Source: an uncultured Acetobacteroides sp. | GTDB taxonomy: Bacteria; Bacteroidota; Bacteroidia; Bacteroidales; ZOR0009 | DNA: 64,000 nt | Direction of reading: 5' to 3' | Assembly (NCBI RefSeq): GCF_963678165.1 | Contig: NZ_OY782755.1 | Span: forward strand, 3,038,001 to 3,102,000 | Shown here: positions 1 through 7,564 of the stretch, piece by piece | Layout: each line of letters begins with the position of its first letter | Position numbering within the stretch: the stretch's first letter is position 1 | Notes under the pieces: generated by a model | What the model was told of the DNA's origin: nothing | What the model saw: only the letters and a program-made list of their open reading frames with translations | The model's database searches: none | Position numbers and translations under genes: made by a program

Positions 1-2
1 TC

Positions 3-386
3 AACCTTACGCCGCTCATACTTCCTAACGATTTGATAGGTCTCTCGATGGTTGTTGTTTTTAGCGGCTTAGCGGCGGTATCGTATGCGCTAATGGTTGG
101 TTCACTGGCAAAGACTCAGGAGCAAGCCAACGGCTTTGGAGCTGTCTCCATCATTATTTTTGCGGCACTTGGCGGCATTTGGGTTCCGGTATTTGTTATG
201 CCCGGCTACCTCAAAGTAATGAGCCACTTCTCGCCATTGTATTGGTGCTTGGAAGGATTCTACACGGTATTCCTAAAGGGGGGAAACTGGACAGAGCTAC
301 TTAAGGTAGCCGCCTTCCTCCTATCGTTTATTGGAGCATGCCTGCTGGTTGTATTCGGCAGCTTAAAACGAAATAAAATCATTTAA
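3..386 (+). CDS. ABC-2 type transporter permease, C-terminal part
   Basis: The reading frame is open to the left edge of the window, so the N-terminus lies outside and the TTG at 33 is not likely to be the start. The visible part has four hydrophobic segments separated by short loops, with a loop containing KTQEQANGFG and a helix containing GGIWVPVFVMP, as in the last membrane block of ABC-2 (drug/polysaccharide exporter type) permeases. It ends in a short basic tail. The acyl carrier protein gene starts 10 bases after its stop, so it is probably the last transporter gene of the fatty-acid/polyketide-like cluster and may export its product. The substrate cannot be told from the sequence. Confidence 0.7.
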   Translation, partial: NLTPLILPNDLIGLSMVVVFSGLAAVSYALMVGSLAKTQEQANGFGAVSIIIFAALGGIWVPVFVMPGYLKVMSHFSPLYWCLEGFYTVFLKGGNWTELLKVAAFLLSFIGACLLVVFGSLKRNKII

Positions 387-396
387 ATAAAGAACA

Positions 397-660
397 ATGG
401 AATTAGAAGCATTAAAACAGGAGTTAAAGGTTCACCTAATTAGCTACTTGAATCTTCAGGAGATTGAGCCCGAGATGATAAAGGATGACGAACCATTCTT
501 TGCAGGTAACTTGGAACTCGACTCTATAGACTCGCTTGAGATGACGGTTATGATTGAGCGCGAGTACGGCTTGAAGCTAAACAACCCCACCGAGGCTCGC
601 AAGGTATTGGTAAACATCAACACCATGGCGGCATACATTCTTGAGAATTCTAAAAACTAG
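397..660 (+). CDS. Acyl carrier protein
   Basis: This 87-residue acidic protein has the carrier-protein signature DSIDSLE, with Ser43 as the predicted 4'-phosphopantetheine attachment site. It would carry a growing acyl or polyketide chain as a thioester in the cytoplasm. It lies between the ABC permease and a ketosynthase gene and the stop is only 4 bases from the ketosynthase TTG start, so translation is probably coupled. The setting beside a ketosynthase pair rather than fabD/fabG suggests a dedicated carrier for a specialised product, not the housekeeping fatty-acid ACP; that is inference. Confidence 0.88.
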   Translation: MELEALKQELKVHLISYLNLQEIEPEMIKDDEPFFAGNLELDSIDSLEMTVMIEREYGLKLNNPTEARKVLVNINTMAAYILENSKN

Positions 661-664
661 ACAT

Positions 665-1864
665 TTGAAACGCGTTGTAGTAACCGGGATTGGTGCAGTT
701 TCGAGCATCGGACTAAGTGCTCAGGAGAACTTGATTAGCCTAAGAAGCGGAATCGGGGGGATTGGGCAAAGCAGCTTTTTTGTATCGAAATATGCCCAAA
801 CCCACGCACTTGGTGAAGTAAAAGCTAGCGATGATGAGCTACGGCTTATGCTTGAGATTAGAGACGAGAAAGGTCTAACTCGGAGCGACCTCCTTGCCCT
901 TAAAGCCGTTAAGGAGGCAATTGACGATGCTGGATTGGACGATAAGTCCCTTCGCTCCTTCGATACAGCGCTTATCTCGGCAAGCACCGTTGGCGGGATG
1001 TGCCTTACCGATCAACTCTACCAAGATGCAAACAACGCGTCGGAGACATCCGAGTTTATTAGGTCGTACTCGGCAAGCGCGCATACCTTTTGCATTGCCA
1101 AGCACTACGGCATAAAGGGAATTACTGACACGCTAAATACTGCATGTTCATCATCGGCGAATGCCATTATGGTAGGATCGAGGCTTATTAAGTCTGGCAG
1201 GGCTAAACGGGTAATCGTTGGCGGCGTGGATAGCCTTGCCAAGTACACCGTAAATGGCTTTAACGCCTTGGGAATCCTCTCGCCTACAGCAACCAAACCC
1301 TTCGACGCCAACCGGATTGGGCTTTCGCTTGGCGAAGCAGCCGCCTACCTAATACTAGAAGACCTAGAAGAGGTTAAAGAAAAGCAGGTGTATGCCGAGA
1401 TTAAGGGCTACGGCAATGCCAGCGATGCCTACCACACCTCCTCCATCTCCGATGATGCCGATGGCGTTGTGCTGGCAATTCGCCAAGCGCTGGATAGCGC
1501 CAAACTACAGCCAAGCGACATCCACTACATCAACGCGCACGGTACGGGTACTGGCAATAACGACAAGGCTGAGGTAGTCGGCTTCTCGACTGTTTTTGGG
1601 GCGGAGGTGCCTCCGTTTAACTCCACCAAGTCGTACACGGGGCATACGCTGGGTGCATCAGGGGCGCTGGAGGCTATCTTCAGCATATTTAGCATCAAAT
1701 ATGGCGAGTTGTACCCTTCGCTCAGCTTCGAGACCCCAATTGAAGCACCGCACGGCCTAATCCCAATTACTCGCTACCAGAAGGATCTTGAGATCAGCAA
1801 CGTGCTTTCCAACTCGTACGGATTTAGCGGAAGTTGTACCTCGTTAGTCATCTCTAAAGCTTAA
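665..1864 (+). CDS. Beta-ketoacyl-ACP synthase (FabF-like ketosynthase)
   Basis: This is a 399-residue thiolase-fold condensing enzyme. The catalytic triad is visible: Cys161 in TACSSS, His292 in HGTGT and His327 in GHTLGA. It would condense malonyl-ACP with an acyl-ACP. The TTG at 665 is chosen because MKRVVVTGIG is the standard N-terminus of the family; a longer frame from 641 would overlap the acyl carrier protein gene. The next gene, 3 bases downstream, encodes a ketosynthase-like protein that lacks the active Cys, so the two probably form a ketosynthase/chain-length-factor heterodimer, as known for aryl polyene and type II polyketide systems. Confidence 0.88.
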   Translation: MKRVVVTGIGAVSSIGLSAQENLISLRSGIGGIGQSSFFVSKYAQTHALGEVKASDDELRLMLEIRDEKGLTRSDLLALKAVKEAIDDAGLDDKSLRSFDTALISASTVGGMCLTDQLYQDANNASETSEFIRSYSASAHTFCIAKHYGIKGITDTLNTACSSSANAIMVGSRLIKSGRAKRVIVGGVDSLAKYTVNGFNALGILSPTATKPFDANRIGLSLGEAAAYLILEDLEEVKEKQVYAEIKGYGNASDAYHTSSISDDADGVVLAIRQALDSAKLQPSDIHYINAHGTGTGNNDKAEVVGFSTVFGAEVPPFNSTKSYTGHTLGASGALEAIFSIFSIKYGELYPSLSFETPIEAPHGLIPITRYQKDLEISNVLSNSYGFSGSCTSLVISKA

Positions 1865-1867
1865 GCC

Positions 1868-2908
1868 ATGTATATCAGAGATAGCAAGTGTATTTCACCT
1901 CAGCCGACCTATGCCAATGGCATCGAAAGTGAGAATATTGTAGCGCATAGCGGCACCAAGTACTTTGCCATAGAGCCTAAATACTCCAACCTCATTCCTG
2001 CTGGGCAGCTTCGCCGTATTGGTAAGGCAGTTCGCATGGGAATAGGCGCTGGGCTACCCTTGCTCAAGAGCAACCCAACGGTTGATGGGATGATTATTGG
2101 TTCGGCCAATGGGGGGTTGGAGGATTGTATCAGCTTCCTGAACCAGATTATCGACTACCAGGAGGGTACCCTTACCCCCACCAACTTCGTGCAGAGCACG
2201 CCAAACGCAGTTACGGGCTACCTTGCCATCACCGACAAGAATCACGGCTACAGCAACACGCACGTCCAACGGGGGCTTGCCTTCGAGAATGCGCTACTCG
2301 ATGCCTTCCTGCTCATAGAACAAGAGCAAGCCCAATCGGTACTGGTGGGCAACATCGAGGAGATATCGAGCTTTAACTATAACATCGACGAAAAGGCGGG
2401 CTTCTTTAAGGAGGAGGAGGTCGGCTCGTCGCAGCTAATTGGCAGCAATACGCCGGGAACGGCCTGCGGCGAGGGAGCAACCATGTTTATCGTTCAGGCA
2501 TCGAAGGAGGAGGCCCTTGCTGAAATCGTCGACGTCGATCAGCTGAGCCATCCCGAGGAGGGCGACATCAGCCTTAAACTGGAGCAATTCCTGAGAAGGA
2601 ACAACCTTCGCGTGTCGGATATCGACACCCTTTTCCTTGGCTACAATGGCGATTGCCGCACCGACCACTACTACGACACCCTCAAGGGGCAGCTGGGTGA
2701 TGCTTCGGTATACTCCTACAAGAACCTGTCGGGAGAGTTTCCTACCGCTTCGGCCTTTGCGCTTTGGATGGCAGCAGAGGCGTTATCGGGCAAGACGATA
2801 CCCCAAGAGGCCTTAATACAGAAGGGGAGTCGGAAGATTAATACAATCCTCATCTACAACCACTACATAGGACTTGAGCACGGATTCATCCTAGTTAGAA
2901 AAGCATAA
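1868..2908 (+). CDS. Ketosynthase-like protein without catalytic Cys (chain-length-factor-like)
   Basis: This 346-residue protein is shorter than a normal ketosynthase but keeps fold marks such as the STPNAVTGYLAI segment and a nucleophile-elbow region. Where active enzymes have a Cys the sequence reads GYSNTHVQRG, with no Cys, and no HGTGT motif is seen (LGYNGDCRT stands in its place). It is therefore probably catalytically dead in condensation and a partner of the upstream enzyme, like chain-length factors of type II polyketide and aryl polyene synthases. The start follows the previous stop by 3 bases. A hairpin with a T-run follows it, so this is the end of the operon. Confidence 0.72.
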   Translation: MYIRDSKCISPQPTYANGIESENIVAHSGTKYFAIEPKYSNLIPAGQLRRIGKAVRMGIGAGLPLLKSNPTVDGMIIGSANGGLEDCISFLNQIIDYQEGTLTPTNFVQSTPNAVTGYLAITDKNHGYSNTHVQRGLAFENALLDAFLLIEQEQAQSVLVGNIEEISSFNYNIDEKAGFFKEEEVGSSQLIGSNTPGTACGEGATMFIVQASKEEALAEIVDVDQLSHPEEGDISLKLEQFLRRNNLRVSDIDTLFLGYNGDCRTDHYYDTLKGQLGDASVYSYKNLSGEFPTASAFALWMAAEALSGKTIPQEALIQKGSRKINTILIYNHYIGLEHGFILVRKA

Positions 2909-2915
2909 GAGCCTA

Positions 2916-2949
2916 GAGCCCATCGAGCAATTCGGTGGGTTTCCTTTTT
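2916..2949 (+). terminator. Rho-independent terminator of the ketosynthase operon
   Basis: An imperfect 10-bp stem (AGCCCATCGA with TCGGTGGGTT, two G-T wobbles) with a 5-nt loop is followed by TTCCTTTTT. It lies just after the stop of the ketosynthase-like gene. Confidence 0.6.
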
Positions 2950-3097
2950 GCTTCTCCCCATCCTATACACCCGAATATTTCTACATGATAAGGGCTCTTT
3001 TCCCTCTCGTAAAGTAGCGTAACGCCTCCGCTATAGCTATATTGGGGGTCGAGCGCGCAGGCGTCCTCCGAAGTAACGCACCCAATACCCTTATGCC

Positions 3098-3682
3098 ATG
3101 AAGAAAATAGGCCTCCTACTCATCATCCTAGCGCTAGTGGGAGCTAACACCGTAAAGGCTCAACCCGCTAAGTTCCGTGAGATCTCACCCAAGGAGATCG
3201 AAGGTAACGCCGTTAGGCTATTCCAGGACGACTGGTTTCTGCTTACCGCAGGATCGAAGTCGAAGTTTAACCCCATGACCATCAGCTGGGGGACCATCGG
3301 AAGCCTTTGGGGAAAAGCCATCGTAACCGTTTACGTACGCACCGATCGCTTCACCTACACGCTGATGGAGAAGGGCGACTACTTCACGCTATGCGCACTT
3401 GCCGATGAGAACCGCTCCATCCTTCAGTACTGTGGGACACGCTCGGGGAGTACGGTAGATAAGGTGAAGGAGTGCGGCCTTAAGCCGTTATTCACCAACA
3501 CCGGAGCGGTATACTACGAGCAGGCTACCCTGGTGCTGGAATGCAAAAAGATTTACGCCCAGAAGGTAAAGCTCGACCGATTTACCGATGCCAATGTCGC
3601 CAAAAGCACCTACACCAAGGGAATGCCCCTGCATAAGATGTACGTCGGCGAGATTGTGAGGTGCTATGTTCGGCAGCAGTAA
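3098..3682 (+). CDS. Flavin reductase-like protein with a signal peptide
   Basis: The protein has 194 residues. Residues 1-21 look like a signal peptide (KK then a hydrophobic run ending VKAQ). The rest resembles the FMN-binding split-barrel flavin reductase family: FNPMTISWGTIGSLWGK near residue 60 followed by YVRTDRFTYTL and a Cys-containing strand FTLCAL. Members of this family are normally cytoplasmic, so the export signal is odd. It could be a periplasmic flavoprotein or a lipocalin-like reuse of the barrel. It stands alone, ahead of a shared terminator with the opposing tRNA gene. Confidence 0.7.
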   Translation: MKKIGLLLIILALVGANTVKAQPAKFREISPKEIEGNAVRLFQDDWFLLTAGSKSKFNPMTISWGTIGSLWGKAIVTVYVRTDRFTYTLMEKGDYFTLCALADENRSILQYCGTRSGSTVDKVKECGLKPLFTNTGAVYYEQATLVLECKKIYAQKVKLDRFTDANVAKSTYTKGMPLHKMYVGEIVRCYVRQQ

Positions 3683-3687
3683 ACGAA

Positions 3688-3720
3688 AAAAGCGCTAATC
3701 AGATGATGATTAGCGCTTTT
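3688..3720. terminator. Bidirectional terminator
   Basis: A perfect 14-bp stem (3688-3701 with 3707-3720) has a 5-nt loop, with A-run and T-run flanks that allow use on both strands. It separates the flavin-reductase-like gene from the converging tRNA-Arg gene and directly abuts the 3' end of the tRNA. Confidence 0.85.
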
Positions 3721-3721
3721 G

Positions 3722-3795
3722 TGATCCGGATTGGATTCGAACCAATGACCCACAGATTAGAAATCTGTTGCTCTATCCAACTGAGCTACCGGACC
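3722..3795 (-). tRNA. tRNA-Arg(TCT)
   Basis: On the minus strand a 74-nt cloverleaf can be drawn: acceptor GGTCCGG with CCGGATC (one G-T pair), D-arm GCTC/GAGC, anticodon stem ACAGA/TCTGT around loop TTTCTAA (anticodon TCT), and the T-arm with GGTTCGAATCC. The 3' CCA is not encoded. A matching promoter lies just upstream. Confidence 0.95.
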
Positions 3796-3813
3796 ATTCC
3801 GTTTTAACGGCTG

Positions 3814-3843
3814 CAAAGGTAGGAATAATTCGAAATAATGCAA
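3814..3843 (-). promoter_or_regulatory. Bacteroidota-type promoter of tRNA-Arg(TCT)
   Basis: On the minus strand TTG (3841-3843), a 19-nt spacer and TACCTTTG (3814-3821) match the Bacteroidota sigma factor consensus exactly. Transcription would start about 10 bases before the tRNA. Confidence 0.8.
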
Positions 3844-3962
3844 GAGCATCATCAAAAAAGACGCAAGATTTAAGACACAAGACGCGAGGTAACGATGAGC
3901 GGCTAAGGCCCCTAGTATCATCTTTCGGACCCGCTGGAGTGAATTCTTTTAGAAGAATAGGG

Positions 3963-3992
3963 TTGCCTAAACCCTTCGGATAGCTACTTTTG
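3963..3992 (+). promoter_or_regulatory. Bacteroidota-type promoter of the permease-tpiA unit
   Basis: TTG (3963-3965), a 19-nt spacer and TACTTTTG (3985-3992) fit the -33/-7 consensus exactly. The predicted start of transcription near 3999 leaves a leader of about 20 nt before the TTG start at 4018. Confidence 0.75.
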
Positions 3993-4017
3993 TAGGGAAT
4001 CAAATAAGCATACTCCG

Positions 4018-5094
4018 TTGGTCAGCTATCTACTCAAGCGAATCGGCTACAGCATCCTCATCGTGTATGGGGTGATAACGCTAATATTCATGATATTTAA
4101 CGCCCTTCCCGGCGATCCGGCCCAGATGATGATGGGCCAGCGCTCCGACGAAAAGTCTTTGCAGATTATACGAAAGGACTTGGGGCTCGACAAACCGCTC
4201 TCGGTTCAGTACCTGAGCTACCTCAACGACCTATCGCCCGTATCGGTGCACTCGACCGATACCTCATCCGTATTCTACTTCGACAGAGAGAAGTACACCT
4301 CGGCCGCGGGGCTGACCATCGGCCGCAGGGTGCTGGCCGTAAAGGTGCCCTACCTGCGCCGCTCGTACCTTACCCAGAAGCCGGTTGGAGAGACCATCCG
4401 GGAAACGCTTCCGAACACCTTCATCCTTGCGGTGCTGTCGATGCTGGTGGCATCGGTGATGGGTATTGGCATTGGTATCGGCATCGCCATAAAGAAGGGT
4501 ACCTGGATCGACAAGACCAGCCTTGCGCTGTGCTCCATGGGGATGTCGCTGCCCTCGTTCTTTGCGGCGGTGCTCATCGGGTGGCTGTTCGCCTACGTGC
4601 TGGGCGACATCACGGGGCTGAACCTGACGGGCAACCTCTTTGAGGTGGACCCCTACGGCAACGGCACTACGCTAATGCTCAAAAACATGATCCTGCCGGT
4701 GATAACGTTGGCCATCCGCCCGCTGTCGGTGGTGGTGCAGCTCACCCGCAACTCGCTGCTGGAGGTGTTTACGCAGGACTACATCCGCACGGCCAAGGCC
4801 AAGGGGCTGTCCACCCGGAAGGTAATCATGCGCCACGCGCTGAAGAACTCGCTGAACCCGGTGGTAGGCGCCATATCGGGTTGGTTTGCCTCGATGATGG
4901 CAGGGGTGGTGTTCGTGGAGTACATCTTCGGGTGGAAAGGGCTTGGCTTCGTAATGGTTCAGGCGCTATCGGGGTACGATTTACCCATAGTTATGGGGTG
5001 TGTCGTTACCTTTTCTATTATCTTTGTGGTGGTTAATCTGCTAACGGATATCTGCTACGGATTGCTCGACCCTCGGGTTCGGCTAAACGGTTAA
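4018..5094 (+). CDS. ABC transporter permease of the DppB/OppB type
   Basis: This 358-residue inner-membrane protein starts with the family's typical N-terminus (YLLKRIGYSILIVYGV, then NALPGDPA) and carries the EAA-type coupling loop DYIRTAKAKGLSTRKVIMRH, which contacts the ATPase. About six membrane helices are visible. The start is a TTG, chosen because it lies directly behind an exact promoter and the first helix begins at once. DppB normally works with a second permease (DppC), two ATPases and a binding protein, none of which is nearby. Instead it is followed after 32 bases by tpiA and is probably co-transcribed with it. Confidence 0.85.
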   Translation: MVSYLLKRIGYSILIVYGVITLIFMIFNALPGDPAQMMMGQRSDEKSLQIIRKDLGLDKPLSVQYLSYLNDLSPVSVHSTDTSSVFYFDREKYTSAAGLTIGRRVLAVKVPYLRRSYLTQKPVGETIRETLPNTFILAVLSMLVASVMGIGIGIGIAIKKGTWIDKTSLALCSMGMSLPSFFAAVLIGWLFAYVLGDITGLNLTGNLFEVDPYGNGTTLMLKNMILPVITLAIRPLSVVVQLTRNSLLEVFTQDYIRTAKAKGLSTRKVIMRHALKNSLNPVVGAISGWFASMMAGVVFVEYIFGWKGLGFVMVQALSGYDLPIVMGCVVTFSIIFVVVNLLTDICYGLLDPRVRLNG

Positions 5095-5126
5095 GCATAC
5101 TAGAGAATCAACATAAATTACAGAGC

Positions 5127-5879
5127 ATGAGAAGAAAGATCGTTGCTGGAAACTGGAAGATGAACACCACGCCAGCAGAAGGAAAGGCCCTAATCGCCGA
5201 CGTACTTGCCAAGGTTGGCGAGGTTCCTGCAGGCGTTGAGCTAATCGTATCGACCCCATTTACCCACCTTATCCCTGCCGCCGAGCAACTGGCCAAAAGC
5301 GGCGTTGCCCTTGCATCCCAAAACTGCGCCAACCACGAGAGCGGCGCCTACACCGGCGAGGTGGCTCCTGCCATGGTGGCCGCTACCGGGGCTACCTACG
5401 TGATCCTTGGCCACTCGGAAAGAAGAGAGTACTACGGCGAAACCGATGCGCTGCTTCTCGAGAAGACCAAACTTGCCCTTAAGCATAACCTCGCCCCCAT
5501 CTTCTGCATCGGCGAGAAACTGGACGAGCGCGAGTCGAACATCCACTTCGACGTGGTGAAGACCCAAATCGAGGCCGTTGTTTGCCAGCTTAGCAGCCAG
5601 GAACTCACCAAGGTGGTGCTTGCCTACGAGCCCGTTTGGGCGATCGGTACCGGAAAGACCGCTACCAGCGCACAGGCTCAGGAGATGCATGCCTTCATCC
5701 GCAGCGTGCTTGCCGCTAAGTTCGGAAAGCAGGCCGAAGAGGTAGCTATCCTCTACGGCGGTAGCTGCAAGCCTTCGAACGCCAACGAAATCTTCGCTCA
5801 GCCCGACGTTGACGGCGGTCTGATTGGGGGCGCATCGCTGGTGGCTGCCGACTTTATTGCTATTGCTAAGTCGTTCTAA
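5127..5879 (+). CDS. tpiA: Triosephosphate isomerase
   Basis: This enzyme interconverts dihydroxyacetone phosphate and glyceraldehyde 3-phosphate in glycolysis and gluconeogenesis. Its 250 residues form a TIM barrel with the catalytic residues in place: Lys11 in AGNWKMN, His96 in LGHSERR and Glu168 in AYEPVWAIGTG. The phosphate-binding loop YGGSCKPSNANE is also present. It follows the DppB-type permease by 32 bases and is closed by a strong hairpin. In known Bacteroidales tpiA tends to sit with membrane-protein genes, but this exact permease neighbour is not one I recognise. Confidence 0.98.
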   Translation: MRRKIVAGNWKMNTTPAEGKALIADVLAKVGEVPAGVELIVSTPFTHLIPAAEQLAKSGVALASQNCANHESGAYTGEVAPAMVAATGATYVILGHSERREYYGETDALLLEKTKLALKHNLAPIFCIGEKLDERESNIHFDVVKTQIEAVVCQLSSQELTKVVLAYEPVWAIGTGKTATSAQAQEMHAFIRSVLAAKFGKQAEEVAILYGGSCKPSNANEIFAQPDVDGGLIGGASLVAADFIAIAKSF

Positions 5880-5903
5880 TCCGATTAGGGTTAAACCAGA
5901 ATA

Positions 5904-5940
5904 CAGAAAGGCGTGGGTTCTCCCACGCCTTTCTGGTTCC
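5904..5940 (+). terminator. Terminator hairpin after tpiA
   Basis: A 14-bp perfect stem (5904-5917 with 5922-5935) has a 4-nt loop. The following tract is C-rich rather than a T-run, so its strength as an intrinsic terminator is uncertain. Confidence 0.6.
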
Positions 5941-6399
5941 CCCCCCTCGCCCATGTTGCCCACTGGGCACCTCCACACCACCAGCGCAGCAGCTGGCGCT
6001 AGGAGCCACCGCCCTCGGTTCAGGACATTACCCCTATGGGAAATGAGGCCGATAGGGCTAATCCATAAAGTAGGCCCAGCATACCGTTATCGTTGGAGGT
6101 CTTACCCTAGACCGTTGGACCCCTTACCATACACTGCCGGACCCCTTACCTAAGCCCCCAACAGCACCCACCAGTAGGATTCCCGCGCCGCACAGGAGGC
6201 ATCTGCGCCTATGGCTGCCCAAGCGCCAGCCAACAACGGCACCAACAAGCCTCAACGCCATAGTGGATATCGCACCTTATCCTAGGGGCGTACGCACCCG
6301 CTTCGGGGTGCATTAGGACAAGCGCAAAAGGCTCTCGGCCTGCAATAGGGCCATGCGCCAGCCATTTTCAGGAAATGGCGCGCTAAGCGCTCGGTACTT
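5941..6399. other. GC-rich spacer with weak repeats, no gene seen
   Basis: About 460 bases between the tpiA terminator and the prmA promoter hold no convincing gene. Open frames through it have no start signal and unusual composition. Around 6090-6150 the motif TTGGACCCCTTACC recurs at roughly 22-base spacing, possibly a decayed minisatellite like the clearer ones elsewhere in the window. Confidence 0.5.
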
Positions 6400-6430
6400 T
6401 TGGGTAATCGGAAGGCAAACCCTACCTTTG
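6400..6430 (+). promoter_or_regulatory. Bacteroidota-type promoter of prmA
   Basis: TTG at 6400-6402, a 20-nt spacer and TACCTTTG at 6423-6430 fit the consensus. The promoter lies inside the longest open frame, which argues that translation starts at the later ATG (6460). Confidence 0.65.
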
Positions 6431-6459
6431 CGCCAACTTTTTACACAGTACAACTTACC

Positions 6460-7302
6460 ATGGATTACATCGAGCTAAGGGTAAGCCTTACCCCCTACAG
6501 CCAGGAGCTGGCCGAGATTCTAGTGGCCGAGCTGGCCGAAGCCGGATTCGAGAGCTTCGACGACATCGAGAACGGCTTCAACGGCTACATTCGGGAGGAT
6601 CTTTTTAATGATGATATCGCCAGCACCGTAGGGCAGATTGCCCAAGGCTTTGAGACAGCGGCAGCGGTGGCGCACACCAAGATCGTATCGCAGAACTGGA
6701 ACGCCCTTTGGGAGTCGAACTTCGAGCCCATTGTGGTGGACGATGAGTGCATCCTGCTGGCGCACTTCCACCACGTGGATAAGCCCTACAAGTACCGCAT
6801 CGTCATGGAGCCCAAGATGGCCTTCGGCACCGGACACCACGAAACCACCTACCTGATGGCATCGGGCATCCTTAAGCACAACTGCGAGGGGAAAACCGTG
6901 CTCGACATGGGCACCGGCACCGGCGTGCTGGGCATCCTAGCTGCCATGAGGGGGGCCAAGGAGGTTGACGCCATCGATATCGACAGCTGGTCGTATGAGA
7001 GCGCGCTGGAGAACGCCACCTTCAACGGGGTAGCCGACCGCACCAACGTCTTCTGCGGCGATGCCGCGCTGCTCACCACCCCCGAGAAGTACGACCTGGT
7101 GCTGGCCAACATCAACCGCAACATCCTCATCAACGATATGCCCACCTACTACCGCAGCATGAAGCCAGGGGCGACCATCTTCTTCAGCGGAATCCTGCTG
7201 GAGGATATCCCCTCGATCGAGGTATCGGCGGCAGCGCTTCGCCTGACAAAGGTGGGCGAGAACCGAAGGAACAAGTGGGCGTTCCTGGCCTTCCAGAAGT
7301 AG
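6460..7302 (+). CDS. prmA: Ribosomal protein L11 methyltransferase
   Basis: The 280-residue protein uses S-adenosylmethionine to methylate ribosomal protein L11. The N-terminal substrate-binding part (MDYIELRVSL) is followed by a linker with FGTGHHETT, typical of PrmA, then a Rossmann methyltransferase domain with the SAM loop LDMGTGTGVLGI and the NIN motif of LANINRNIL. The ATG at 6460 is chosen over an upstream TTG because a promoter occupies 6400-6430. It is a single-gene unit ending near a bidirectional terminator. Confidence 0.95.
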   Translation: MDYIELRVSLTPYSQELAEILVAELAEAGFESFDDIENGFNGYIREDLFNDDIASTVGQIAQGFETAAAVAHTKIVSQNWNALWESNFEPIVVDDECILLAHFHHVDKPYKYRIVMEPKMAFGTGHHETTYLMASGILKHNCEGKTVLDMGTGTGVLGILAAMRGAKEVDAIDIDSWSYESALENATFNGVADRTNVFCGDAALLTTPEKYDLVLANINRNILINDMPTYYRSMKPGATIFFSGILLEDIPSIEVSAAALRLTKVGENRRNKWAFLAFQK

Positions 7303-7456
7303 GGCTATTTCAGAAGGTAGAGGAAGGTATAGGAAGAAGCCCAAACCCTGAAAGGGCGTAGTCATAAAGCCTAGCCTGTAGGGGCTTGGCATGAATGGGC
7401 AAAGGGTCTAAGACGCTAAAGAGTAACGCCGAATAGCCTCATATAATTATAAAACA

Positions 7457-7489
7457 AGAGGGAGTCGCAACAGCGACTCCCTCTCTTTT
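7457..7489. terminator. Bidirectional terminator between prmA and the opposing lipoprotein gene
   Basis: A 12-bp perfect stem (AGAGGGAGTCGC with its complement) and a 4-nt loop are followed by TCTTTT on the plus strand, with an AAAAC run on the other side. Confidence 0.8.
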
Positions 7490-7501
7490 CTTTTACGCCT
7501 C

Positions 7502-7530
7502 GAGCCGCAAGCATTGCGGCTCTACCAGCC
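7502..7530. repeat. REP-like palindrome
   Basis: GAGCCGCAA, a GCA loop and TTGCGGCTC form a 9-bp stem followed by TACCAGCC. The same plan (GC-rich palindrome then TAC(C)AGCC) recurs at 10798 and 14516. Confidence 0.6.
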
Positions 7531-7564
7531 TTCATCTATCTTCGTCTAGCTTCGTTTAACTCCT

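Noticed and set aside
5241-5981. 246-codon minus-strand frame opposite tpiA
   Set aside because: Mirror of a well-supported triosephosphate isomerase; it also runs through the terminator.
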